64,000 bases of DNA. Source: Pseudomonas sp. Irchel s3b2 (lineage in GTDB: Bacteria; Pseudomonadota; Gammaproteobacteria; Pseudomonadales; Pseudomonadaceae). The notes below the pieces were generated by a model. The model saw nothing but the letters and a program-made list of their open reading frames with translations, ran no database searches and was not told where the DNA came from. The stretch lies in contig NZ_FYEB01000001.1 in NCBI RefSeq assembly GCF_900187445.1, positions 62,001 to 126,000 on the forward strand, given 5' to 3'. Both the position numbers and the translations under genes were made by a program. This document shows positions 36,103 to 44,306 of the stretch, one piece after another; position 1 is the stretch's first letter, and each line of letters starts with the position of its first letter.

Positions 36103-37311
36103 TCAGTTGGCTATCAGGAGTCCGATAAACGGAATGATCAGCAATGTACTGATGGCCATGGACAGCACATTACCGATGAAGGCGTGCATGTCGGCCGGCA
36201 GCCGCTTGGCAATAGCGCATGCCAGCGGTGGTGCAATCAGTGCCCCCAGCAGAGCGCTCGGGACGATGACCTGCCAACTGCCGCCGTATGTCAGAACGGC
36301 CGCCGGCACGACGGACACCAGCGGAATGTAGGTGGGATACCAGCCACGCAACATCCATTGCCGACGCCAGATCACCACCCCTAACGCCGAGGTCAACGCT
36401 TGCGCGGCGATCAGTTGTGGCAGCAAGCCCGTGCCGTATACCGGGCTCGTCGGGTTCAAGGTGTAAGCCAGCAAGGCGCCCGCGATTAAACCGAGACTGG
36501 CCCATTCATTGCCAAAGAACGGCGCTTCCGAAAAGTCCGCCAACACCCGGCGCAGGCTCCAGACGATGCCGTAATCAGGCGCTTTGCTGATGGCGGGTGC
36601 GGGCGCAGACTCCAATGGCTTCTTGGGTGGGGCGGACTTCACCAGGCTCGGCAGATAACGGCAGAGCAGAAACGCGACGACGCTGGCGATTGCCATGCCC
36701 GAGACATTGCCGACCACAGCTGGCAAACCGAGGGGATTGCAGACATAGTTGACGAACAGCAAGCACATCGGGGTGACGAACACAGCGCCCATGATTGCGC
36801 CATTGATCGTGACCTTCCAGCCGCCGCCAAACATCAGCACCATTGCCGCCGGCAATGAAACAAAGGCTGCAAACGTGGGTTGCCAACTAGTGGCCGTGAC
36901 CGTCCAGCCCCATAGCAGGTTGCTCAGCAAGAGGCCAAGCAACGAACTGGTGACGAGCCATGGCCATAATCCGCTGCCGTAACAAATGGTAAAGCCTTGC
37001 CAGGCTTTTCCCGTTCGATTCGCCCAATAGGCCAGATAGGCACCGGCCAGCAGCCCGATCGAAGCGAACTCATGTTTGTAGAACGCAACCTCGCTGATGT
37101 CTCCCAGGACCCAGCGCAACCAGGCACTCGGCTCCGGAAGGCTCGATACCATGTGACTGTAGTCTGGCCAATGGGCTGACCAGGCTGTCCGGTAGGTGAA
37201 TGAAAGCCAGATGATCGATAGTGTCGTGCCGAGCATCAACCCGATGATCGTCATGTCCAGTGTCGATCTGGAGGCAAGCGGATCTTGCGGTTTTTCGTTT
37301 GTGGTTCCCAT
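36103..37311 (-). CDS. Internally duplicated polytopic membrane protein, unknown family
   Basis: Inner-membrane protein of 402 residues with about ten hydrophobic segments. Residues 63-220 and 252-397 are two related halves: WVLGDISEVAF with VLADFSEAPF, ASIGLLAGAYLAY (84-95) with ASLGLIAGALLAY (271-283), WQPTFAAFVSLPAAM (143-157) with WYPTYIPLVSVVPAA (324-338), FGGGWKV with YGGSWQV, and GNVSGMAIAS (201) with GNVLSMAIST (380). The linker 221-250 is Pro/Ala/Lys-rich. The inverted or parallel repeat is typical of transporters. I do not recognise the family. It starts 15 bases after the amidase gene, so it may import the substrate or export a product. Confidence 0.8.
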   Translation of the reverse strand: MGTTNEKPQDPLASRSTLDMTIIGLMLGTTLSIIWLSFTYRTAWSAHWPDYSHMVSSLPEPSAWLRWVLGDISEVAFYKHEFASIGLLAGAYLAYWANRTGKAWQGFTICYGSGLWPWLVTSSLLGLLLSNLLWGWTVTATSWQPTFAAFVSLPAAMVLMFGGGWKVTINGAIMGAVFVTPMCLLFVNYVCNPLGLPAVVGNVSGMAIASVVAFLLCRYLPSLVKSAPPKKPLESAPAPAISKAPDYGIVWSLRRVLADFSEAPFFGNEWASLGLIAGALLAYTLNPTSPVYGTGLLPQLIAAQALTSALGVVIWRRQWMLRGWYPTYIPLVSVVPAAVLTYGGSWQVIVPSALLGALIAPPLACAIAKRLPADMHAFIGNVLSMAISTLLIIPFIGLLIAN

Positions 37312-37326
37312 CAGTCAGCCCCCCTA

Positions 37327-38214
37327 TCAGCGTGGCAGACAAGGGTGCTGGGTGTAGCCGAGCATCTGATCGTAGAGATCGGCTCGGCGATCGCGATGCA
37401 GATCGTTCAGGTTGTTCCAGATGGGCGCGCTACGCGAGCTGGTCAGATCGATATCGGCAAACAGGATTTCCTGCTTGTCCGCTGAAGCCACCTGGCCAAT
37501 CGGCCAGCCGTTGGTGCCTGCGATCAGCGAGCAGCCCAGATAGCGTGCCCCTCGCTCTTCACCGATCCGGCTCGCGGCCGCAATAAACACATTGTTGACG
37601 TGTGCGGCTGTCATCGTCAGGTACGACGCCATGCACTTGCCGGCTTCATCGAACAGCGGTGGAGGCGTCCAGACCCAGTTGTTCAGGCTGCAAATGATGT
37701 CCGCACCTTGCTGACTCAGAATGCGCGGTACCTCCGGAAACCAGATATCCCAGCAAATCAGCAATCCGATCCGACCTATCGGTGTGTCGAAAACCGGGAA
37801 ACCCAGATCACCGGGGGTGAACCACAACTTCTCCAGATTCCACAGATGCGCCTTGCGGTACTTGCCGATGAAGCCGTCCGGCCCGACAAGAACGCCGGTG
37901 TTGAACAGCTGCATGCCGTCGCGCTCCGTCAAACCGGCGACTAGATAAACGTTGTGTTGGCGGGCGAAGTCCATCCAGCTTTGCACGCTCGGCCCGCCGG
38001 GAACCGCCTCCGAATGCTCGAACGCATCCTGCCGGTTGCTGAAGAAATAACCTGTGCTTGAAAGCTCTGGCAGGACGATGAGATTCGCACCGTCATTTGC
38101 CGCTTCCAGTGCCAATTCCAGGCTACGACGCAGATTTGCTTCGCGATTTTCCATGCCGACTTGTGGATCGAATTGCACGACTGCTACACGAACAGGGCTT
38201 GTTGGCTCACTCAT
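37327..38214 (-). CDS. Nitrilase-superfamily amidase
   Basis: Cytoplasmic carbon-nitrogen hydrolase, 295 residues. The catalytic triad is complete: Glu50 in IVLPELSSTGYF, Lys121 in GKYRKAHLW and Cys154 in LLICWDIWFPEV. The family contains 5-aminovaleramidase (DavA) and N-carbamoyl or omega-amidases; the ICWDIWFPE context fits an aliphatic amidase more than a true nitrilase. Beside an amino-acid 2-monooxygenase-like gene it is the expected second enzyme, hydrolysing the amide product to acid and ammonia. ATG 38214 follows AAGAGG, with an AATAACAATAA motif just upstream. Substrate unknown. Confidence 0.88.
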   Translation of the reverse strand: MSEPTSPVRVAVVQFDPQVGMENREANLRRSLELALEAANDGANLIVLPELSSTGYFFSNRQDAFEHSEAVPGGPSVQSWMDFARQHNVYLVAGLTERDGMQLFNTGVLVGPDGFIGKYRKAHLWNLEKLWFTPGDLGFPVFDTPIGRIGLLICWDIWFPEVPRILSQQGADIICSLNNWVWTPPPLFDEAGKCMASYLTMTAAHVNNVFIAAASRIGEERGARYLGCSLIAGTNGWPIGQVASADKQEILFADIDLTSSRSAPIWNNLNDLHRDRRADLYDQMLGYTQHPCLPR

Positions 38215-38223
38215 TCCCGATGA

Positions 38224-38242
38224 CCTCTTTTTTATTGTTATT
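38224..38242 (-). promoter_or_regulatory. Ribosome site with Hfq/Crc-type A-rich motif before the amidase gene
   Basis: On the minus strand AATAACAATAA (38232-38242) runs into AAAAAAGAGG (ribosome site, 38224-38229 core). It contains two overlapping AANAANAA matches. Confidence 0.45.
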
Positions 38243-38412
38243 CACGCTGTTTAGTTGCGTATTTATAAGAGTCGAATCGGCGCGATGGCGTAAGTCAGCC
38301 ATTTCCGTTTAGGTTGTAGTCCGTATCCCAAGCTGAAAGGGCGGGGCGCTTGGTTTTTGGGGGCCAAGACGGAGCCAATGCGCGCCGTGCATGGCTCCGG
38401 AGGGCGAAGTGA

Positions 38413-40359
38413 TCAGGTTCCGACGTTGTAGTGCGGATAGTCGCTCATGGAAAAACCGCCATTGAAAGCCGCATCGGTTTTGTTGCAGATATGGATGACC
38501 GCATCGACGGCGCCTCGAAAGCAAGGCTCCGTCCAGCCGGCATCGACTGAAAATGATTCGCCGGAAAAATACAGACCTGAAACATGCGCGAAGTCCCGGT
38601 TGTACTTCATCAGGCCTACGGCGTCGTAGTAGGTGCCGGGCCGGTACAACTTTGCACAGCCCAGCGCATTTTTATCGGTCATCCAACGTTGGACCACGGC
38701 TTGATCAAGGCCAATGTAGGGAGAAATTTTCTCCTGAATGTTGGCGGAATTCATGAGGATCCGGTCCAGCTCTTTGGCACACGTATTCACCAGTTCCTTG
38801 TCGGTGAATGAGGCGAGTTTGGTAGCGTCGTCCTCCCATGTGTAACTTAAAAGGATGCAGTCATAACTGTAGCTATCGTTGTAGCGGTAGGTGTAGACGT
38901 CATGGATGAAACTGTCAGTGACAATGGCTTGCGGGATTTTGCTGTTTTTTGACAGGAAGGATTTTTTTAACGGAGCGAAGACTTTGCAACTGGTTTCCCA
39001 GTGCGCAGTTTTATAGGCATTGATCGTCTCGAAAGGCAGCATCTGTGGCGTGAAGTTTTCAAGCTTGATGCGGGTTTCAATCAGCCAGGAGGGGAGGGTC
39101 ATGATGACCGAATCAAAGTCATCGAAACGCTCCTGGATTTGCTCGGGATGGCTGTGCTTCCAGTTGTAGTAGACCCGTGTTTTCTGATTGGTCAGTTTTT
39201 CAAGTCGGGTAACGGATGAGTCCGTGAGCAAACCGTTGTCTCTTTCCTGGCAGTGGTCGTAGAAGGACTTTCCGGTTTCGTCGGTTTTCATGAACAGCAG
39301 GCATTCGTCCAGCGCTGCAAGACCGATATAGCGAGGCCTGTCGAAACTCAGCCCCATCGAATCAAAAACGGCTTCGCTGTGCAGGTAGGGTGAATCCAGC
39401 GGATCGCCCATTGAGTCCACCCGACCCTGGATCAGTTGCAACTGGCTGCTGAACCCAAAAATGGCCGTACGCAGCGGGTAAAGAGAGCACACATCGTAAA
39501 AGGCTCCCCAGCTACCGTCGCCGATGCCAATGGCATAGAAGATCGCGGACTCTTGTGCTGACATTCCCATTCCGCCAAAGTCCCCCGGTGAGCGTTCATC
39601 CCAGGCTTGCATAGCGGGCATACTGACCAGATCGCGAAACGAAACACTCTCGTATTTTTCGACGATGGCGGCCCACATGGCTTCCCATTCCGGACTGGCG
39701 TAAACCTCGGCGACGTGCCGGGTCATGCGATCGGCAAAGGCCCTCCACTTGGCATAAACCTTTTGCAATTCCTCGCCGGGAGGCGGTGTCTGGCCGTCTT
39801 CATTTTTCCAGATAAGCATCTGTGGAGTCGGTCCGCCGCCCATGCTGCCTTCTCGCAGATAGATGCCGGTCGACGTGACCCATTGGCTTCCGGGATTGGC
39901 AAAATCTGAAAACGCCAAATCAAACGCCTTGGCGTAGTAGGCCATCAGCGACCGGCCCTCTGTCGGTGGCTCGTCCGCCCGGTTGAAGAAGGGCATGCGC
40001 ATGGCGCCCATTTCAAACGGTGTATGGCTCATCGGCGAGTGCGGGCTTCCAGGAATGGTCAGGTGCCTGCCGCCTATGCGTCTGGATTGTTCTATGAGAG
40101 TGATCTGGGTGAAACCGCAACGATAAAGTTCTCTGGCGGCCGTCAGTCCGGTGACGCCGGCGCCAATAATACAAATTTTATGTTGCGGGTCAGTTGCCTT
40201 GGCAATGCCGTTTTCCTGTTCAACCAATGCTCGATAATCGAAGCACAAGTCGGGTGGATTTGGAAAGCGAGTCGCCCATTTGTTTTTAGCCGAGCGCTTG
40301 GTTCGAACGGCTTCCCTGATTACGAATGATGGATAGTTGTAGCTTGATCCGATGGTCAC
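38413..40359 (-). CDS. FAD-dependent L-amino acid 2-monooxygenase/oxidase-like protein
   Basis: Flavin amine-oxidase fold, 648 residues. The FAD motif is IIGAGVTGLTAARELY with GAGVTG at 66-71, the ribose Glu is Glu90, and RRIGGRH follows. The block FEMGAMRMPFF (116-126) matches the catalytic MRFP region of tryptophan, lysine and phenylalanine 2-monooxygenases, and LLSYTWEDDATKL (503-515) closely resembles the same region of IaaM. The C-terminal FAD block is GLYFSGESFSVDAGWTEP. This suggests oxidative decarboxylation of an L-amino acid to its amide, or deamination. The start is GTG 40359 after CAGGGAAG. Codon use is AT-richer than in its neighbours. The substrate is unknown. It is 198 bases before the amidase gene. 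Confidence 0.82.
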   Translation of the reverse strand: MTIGSSYNYPSFVIREAVRTKRSAKNKWATRFPNPPDLCFDYRALVEQENGIAKATDPQHKICIIGAGVTGLTAARELYRCGFTQITLIEQSRRIGGRHLTIPGSPHSPMSHTPFEMGAMRMPFFNRADEPPTEGRSLMAYYAKAFDLAFSDFANPGSQWVTSTGIYLREGSMGGGPTPQMLIWKNEDGQTPPPGEELQKVYAKWRAFADRMTRHVAEVYASPEWEAMWAAIVEKYESVSFRDLVSMPAMQAWDERSPGDFGGMGMSAQESAIFYAIGIGDGSWGAFYDVCSLYPLRTAIFGFSSQLQLIQGRVDSMGDPLDSPYLHSEAVFDSMGLSFDRPRYIGLAALDECLLFMKTDETGKSFYDHCQERDNGLLTDSSVTRLEKLTNQKTRVYYNWKHSHPEQIQERFDDFDSVIMTLPSWLIETRIKLENFTPQMLPFETINAYKTAHWETSCKVFAPLKKSFLSKNSKIPQAIVTDSFIHDVYTYRYNDSYSYDCILLSYTWEDDATKLASFTDKELVNTCAKELDRILMNSANIQEKISPYIGLDQAVVQRWMTDKNALGCAKLYRPGTYYDAVGLMKYNRDFAHVSGLYFSGESFSVDAGWTEPCFRGAVDAVIHICNKTDAAFNGGFSMSDYPHYNVGT

Positions 40360-40509
40360 TGTTGATCTTCCCTGATGTTGTTTTCAGGGAACGATTCTCA
40401 AGTTTTTAAGGGGCGGTGTATGTGAGCAGAGTCGAGTGCTCTGGTGCTCTGTATACCGCTTTTTGCGTAGGAAAATGCATAGAGAAAAACCTGCGCACGC
40501 AAAACTAAT

Positions 40510-40590
40510 GTGGGAGCGAGCCTGCTCGCGATAGCGGTGTGTCAGTCACATCAATGCGCCATCGTTATCGCGAGCGGGCTCGCTCCCACA
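40510..40590. repeat. REP doublet (REPIN)
   Basis: TGTGGGAGCGAGCCTGCTCG at the left and CGAGCGGGCTCGCTCCCACA at the right form an inverted pair. It marks the right edge of the accessory cluster. The remaining bases to 40613 show nothing else. Confidence 0.88.
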
Positions 40591-40613
40591 TGGGTTTGTG
40601 TGTCGCTTGAGAT

Positions 40614-41609
40614 CTACGCAGCTTGCTGAAACTGCTGCCGATACTGGTTCGGCGACAACTCCGTGTGCTGGCGGAACAGTCGCGCGAAGAAGCTCGCATC
40701 GTCGTAGCCGACCTCATAACTGATGGTCTTGATGCTCTTGCGACTGCCGGACAACAAGCCCTTGGCGGTTTCGATGCGCAGTCGCTGCAGGTAATGCAGC
40801 GGTTTGTCGCCGGTGGCGGTCTGGAAGCGGCGCATGAAGTTGCGGATGCTCATGCCGTGTTCACGGGCCACGTCTTCGAAGCGGAACTTGTCGGCGAAGT
40901 GTTCTTCGAGCCAATGCTGGATCTGCAGGATGATCACATCCTGGTGCAGCTTCTGCCCACCGAAACCGATCCGTCCTGGCGCATAGCTGCGCTGCACTTC
41001 ATAGAGAATGTCGCGGGCCACGGCCTGGGCCACGTTGGCGCCGCAAAAACGTTCGATCAAATAAATGTAGAGGTCGCAGGCTGAGGTGGTGCCGCCAGCG
41101 CAATACAGGTTGTCGGCGTCGGTCAGGTGTTTGTCCTGATTGAGGTGTACGCGCGGGAAGCGCTCGGCAAACGCATTGAAGAAACGCCAGTACGTCGTCG
41201 CTTCCTTGCCATTGAGCAACCCCGCCTCGGCCAGCCAGAACACTCCGGTGGCCTCGCCACACAACACGGCACCGCGTGCATGCTGCTGACGCAGCCACGG
41301 CAGCACCTGTGGATAACGTTTGCAGAGGGTGTCGAAATCGTCCCAGAAGGCGGGAAGGATGATGACGTCGGCATTTTCCAGGCCGCCGTCCACCGGCATG
41401 ATCACGTCACTGAAGCTGTTAACCGGTTTACCGTCGGGGCTGACCAGCCGGGTTTCAAACGCCGGTGTCAGGCCGTGGCCCAGTTGTTTGCCATAGCGCA
41501 GGCTGGCCAGATGGAAGAAATCCTTGGCTTGCATGAGGGTGGAAGCGAAAACCCGGTCGATAGCCAGGATGCTGACGCGCCGCAAGGGCGTGGAGACTTG
41601 GTTAGACAT
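40614..41609 (-). CDS. GlxA-family transcriptional regulator
   Basis: Regulator of 331 residues with an N-terminal DJ-1/PfpI-like domain (residues about 10-180; GAVLCGEATGVFWLAEAGLL is the nucleophile-elbow region with Cys) and a C-terminal AraC domain with two helix-turn-helix units (FEDVAREHGMSIRNFMRRFQ and ISYEVGYDDASFFARLFRQH). This architecture is shared by ArgR, CdhR and GbdR of pseudomonads, which sense amino acids or quaternary amines. It is divergent from the acyl-CoA dehydrogenase gene at 41755, the likely target. Start ATG 41609. Effector unknown. Confidence 0.9.
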   Translation of the reverse strand: MSNQVSTPLRRVSILAIDRVFASTLMQAKDFFHLASLRYGKQLGHGLTPAFETRLVSPDGKPVNSFSDVIMPVDGGLENADVIILPAFWDDFDTLCKRYPQVLPWLRQQHARGAVLCGEATGVFWLAEAGLLNGKEATTYWRFFNAFAERFPRVHLNQDKHLTDADNLYCAGGTTSACDLYIYLIERFCGANVAQAVARDILYEVQRSYAPGRIGFGGQKLHQDVIILQIQHWLEEHFADKFRFEDVAREHGMSIRNFMRRFQTATGDKPLHYLQRLRIETAKGLLSGSRKSIKTISYEVGYDDASFFARLFRQHTELSPNQYRQQFQQAA

Positions 41610-41754
41610 AATTCAACTTTATTCTTATAGGGGAAAGTGGTCACCAGACGGCTGGATCGTCTTATTTTTTGTCGGATGTGTCCAGTGTCCTGTATCGGAA
41701 GCGAGGCTTAGTCTCTGAAGGTCAATTCCGTCTAACGATAACGACAGGTGCCGC

Positions 41755-42891
41755 ATGATCCCCAGAACCTTGTTCAGCTCCGAGCACGAACTTTTCCGCG
41801 ACAGCGTGCGAACGTTCCTCGAAAAAGAGGCCGTGCCGTTCCATGGGCAATGGGAAAAACAAGGCTACATTGACCGCCAACTCTGGAACAAGGCGGGGGA
41901 GGCGGGGATGCTCTGTTCGCATCTGCCGGAAGCATACGGCGGGCTGGGGGCGGATTTTCTCTACAGCGCGGTGGTGATCGAAGAAGTCGGTCGCCTGGGT
42001 CTGACCGGGATCGGTTTTTCTCTTCATTCGGACATTGTGGCGCCTTACATCCTGCATTACGGCAGTGAAGCGCTGAAACACAAATACCTGCCAAAACTGG
42101 TGTCTGGGGAGATGGTGACCGCGATTGCCATGACCGAGCCGGGTGCCGGTTCCGACCTGCAAGGCGTGAAAACCACCGCTGTGCTGGAGGGCGACGAATA
42201 CGTGATCAACGGTTCGAAGACCTTCATCACCAATGGCTTTCTGGCTGACCTGGTGATCGTCGTGGCCAAGACCGATCCGAAGGCTGGGGCGAAGGGCACC
42301 AGTCTGTTTCTGGTGGAGGCCAATACGCCGGGCTTCGCCAAGGGCAAGCGTCTGGAAAAGGTCGGCATGAAGGCTCAGGACACCTCGGAATTGTTCTTCC
42401 AGGACGTTCGGGTGCCGAAGGAAAACCTGCTTGGCCAGGCTGGGATGGGCTTCGCTTATCTGATGCAGGAATTGCCGCAGGAGCGTCTGACGGTCGCAGT
42501 CGGCGGCTTGGCGTCAGCCGAAGCGGCGTTGCAATGGACGCTGGATTACACCCGTGAACGCAAGGCTTTCGGCAAGGCCATCGCCGACTTCCAGAACACC
42601 CGCTTCAAACTCGCTGAAATGGCGACCGAAATCCAGATCGGCCGGGTTTTCGTCGATCGCTGCCTGGAACTGCATCTGCAAGGCAAACTTGACGTGCCGA
42701 CAGCGGCGATGGCCAAGTACTGGGGCACCGACCTGCAATGCAAGGTGCTCGATGAGTGCGTGCAATTGCATGGCGGTTACGGATTCATGTGGGAGTACCC
42801 GATCGCCCGGGCGTGGGCGGATGCACGGGTGCAGCGGATTTATGCCGGAACCAATGAGATCATGAAGGAGATTATTGCGCGGTCGCTGTAA
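41755..42891 (+). CDS. Acyl-CoA dehydrogenase (LCAD-like)
   Basis: FAD-dependent dehydrogenase of acyl-CoA thioesters, 378 residues. The FAD-binding signature is AIAMTEPGAGSDLQGVKTTA at about 124-143. The usual medium-chain catalytic glutamate position before GT is Ala here (IYAGTNEIM), but Glu256 in GLASAEAALQWTLDYTRERK matches the alternative catalytic Glu of long-chain and isovaleryl dehydrogenases, so the enzyme should be active. It is regulated presumably by the divergent GlxA-type regulator. The substrate is not determined. ATG 41755. A palindromic repeat follows at 42899. Confidence 0.9.
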   Translation: MIPRTLFSSEHELFRDSVRTFLEKEAVPFHGQWEKQGYIDRQLWNKAGEAGMLCSHLPEAYGGLGADFLYSAVVIEEVGRLGLTGIGFSLHSDIVAPYILHYGSEALKHKYLPKLVSGEMVTAIAMTEPGAGSDLQGVKTTAVLEGDEYVINGSKTFITNGFLADLVIVVAKTDPKAGAKGTSLFLVEANTPGFAKGKRLEKVGMKAQDTSELFFQDVRVPKENLLGQAGMGFAYLMQELPQERLTVAVGGLASAEAALQWTLDYTRERKAFGKAIADFQNTRFKLAEMATEIQIGRVFVDRCLELHLQGKLDVPTAAMAKYWGTDLQCKVLDECVQLHGGYGFMWEYPIARAWADARVQRIYAGTNEIMKEIIARSL

Positions 42892-42898
42892 TGCAGCG

Positions 42899-43010
42899 TG
42901 ATCGTTCCCACGCTCTGCGTGGGAATGCCGCCATGGACGCTCTGCGTCCGCTTTGGAAGTGACGCAGAGCGTCACGGGATGCATCCCCACGCAGAGCGTG
43001 GGAACGATCA
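42899..43010. repeat. Palindromic element with 28-bp inverted ends, copy 2
   Basis: The 28-base end (42899-42926) and its inverse (42983-43010, one mismatch) match those of copy 1 at 1376-1479, and the inner dyad ACGCTCTGCGTC/GACGCAGAGCGT is a variant. Like copy 1, it lies between convergent genes. Confidence 0.9.
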
Positions 43011-43020
43011 TTGTCTTGAG

Positions 43021-44061
43021 TTACGGTGCAGGATTTGGATGATCCTGGTGAATTGCCTCAATCCCTGCCAGCACTTCATCGGAAAGTTTCAGCTTGAAGC
43101 TGGCGATGTTGCTGTCCAGTTGCTCAAGCGTGGTGGCGCCAATGATGTTGCTGGTGACGAACGGTTGCTGCGTGACAAATGCCAGTGCCATCTGCGCCGG
43201 ATCCAGGTCATGTTCACGGGCCAGTGCCACATAACGGCTGCACGCCGCTTCCGATTGCGGATTGAAATAGCGGCTGAAGCGGCTGTAGAGGCTCAGGCGC
43301 CCTTTAGGCGGACGTGCGCCCCCTTCGTATTTGCCCGACAGGAAACCGAACGCCAGTGGTGAATAGGCGAGCAGCCCGCACTGTTCGCGGATGGCGACTT
43401 CCGCCAAGCCGACTTCGAAGCTGCGATTGAGCAGGTTGTAGGGATTCTGGATCGACACCGCGCGCGGCCAGCCACGGGCTTCGGCGAGGGCGAGGAAACG
43501 CATAGTGCCCCACGGGGTTTCGTTGGACAGGCCAATGTGGCGGATCTTGCCGGCCTTGACCTGCTCGTCCAGTGCTTCGAGGGTGTCTTCCAGCGGCGTG
43601 AGGTTGACTTCGCTCGTGTGCTTGTAGCCCAGTTGTCCGAAGAAATTGGTGCTGCGTTCCGGCCAGTGCAATTGATAGAGGTCGATGTAGTCGGTCTGCA
43701 AGCGCTTGAGGCTCGCATCCACGGCCTGGACGATGTGCTCGCGGTTGTGCTTGAGGTTGTTGTCGCGGATGTAGTCGATGGTGTTGCCGGGGCCGGCGAT
43801 CTTGCTCGCCAGGATCCAGTCGGCGCGATCGCCGCGACTTTTGAAGTAATTACCGATGTAACGCTCGGTGGTGGCGTAGGTTTCGGCCTTGGGCGGCACC
43901 GGGTACATTTCGGCGGTGTCGATGAAATTAATCCCGGCGTGCTTGGCTCGTTCGATCTGGGCGAAGGCTTCAGCCTCGCTGTTTTGCTCGCCCCAGGTCA
44001 TGGTGCCGAGGCAGATTGCGCTCACGTTCAGATCGGTACGGCCTAGCTGGCGATAGTCCAT
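43021..44061 (-). CDS. NADP(H)-dependent aldo-keto reductase (Tas-like)
   Basis: Cytoplasmic AKR of 346 residues. The catalytic tetrad is visible: Asp in NFIDTAEMYPVPP, Tyr in the same block, Lys in WILASKIAG and His in DLYQLHWPERS. The insertion GQLGYKHTSEVNLTPLEDTL and the start MDYRQLGRTDLNVSAICLGT match the Tas type of E. coli (tyrosine auxotrophy suppressor). Physiological substrate unclear. ATG 44061 is preferred to 44115. The gene lies beside rplM in other pseudomonads, as I recall; here convergent with the acyl-CoA dehydrogenase. Confidence 0.9.
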   Translation of the reverse strand: MDYRQLGRTDLNVSAICLGTMTWGEQNSEAEAFAQIERAKHAGINFIDTAEMYPVPPKAETYATTERYIGNYFKSRGDRADWILASKIAGPGNTIDYIRDNNLKHNREHIVQAVDASLKRLQTDYIDLYQLHWPERSTNFFGQLGYKHTSEVNLTPLEDTLEALDEQVKAGKIRHIGLSNETPWGTMRFLALAEARGWPRAVSIQNPYNLLNRSFEVGLAEVAIREQCGLLAYSPLAFGFLSGKYEGGARPPKGRLSLYSRFSRYFNPQSEAACSRYVALAREHDLDPAQMALAFVTQQPFVTSNIIGATTLEQLDSNIASFKLKLSDEVLAGIEAIHQDHPNPAP

Positions 44062-44236
44062 CGGATGCTCCTTGAGCAAAACAATCATAAAAGCAGGTTG
44101 AAATATTTTTCGCAATCTGCATAATTGCGCACCTCTTTCTGCAGTGGAAGTGATGCGCCGCCGCCGAAGAATCTTGCCGTTGAACGGACGCGCCGACCCG
44201 AGCCCCCGAAAGCGTCTGTATCCGGCTGCCTTTGAC

Positions 44237-44265
44237 TTGTCAAAGTACGCACTATTCAGTAAGAT
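44237..44265 (+). promoter_or_regulatory. Sigma-70-type promoter of rplM-rpsI
   Basis: TTGTCA, 17 bases of spacer, then TAAGAT, 41 bases before ATG 44307. The fit to consensus is good and the position is natural for a ribosomal protein operon. Confidence 0.55.
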
Positions 44266-44306
44266 CCGCCGTCTAATTTACAGGGCGGCCCCTGAGGCTA
44301 TAAAGA

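Noticed and set aside
37327..40359. Indole-3-acetic acid operon (iaaM-iaaH)
   Set aside because: The second gene is nitrilase-superfamily, not an amidase-signature IaaH, and the monooxygenase is 648 residues and divergent from IaaM. IAA synthesis is possible but not supported.
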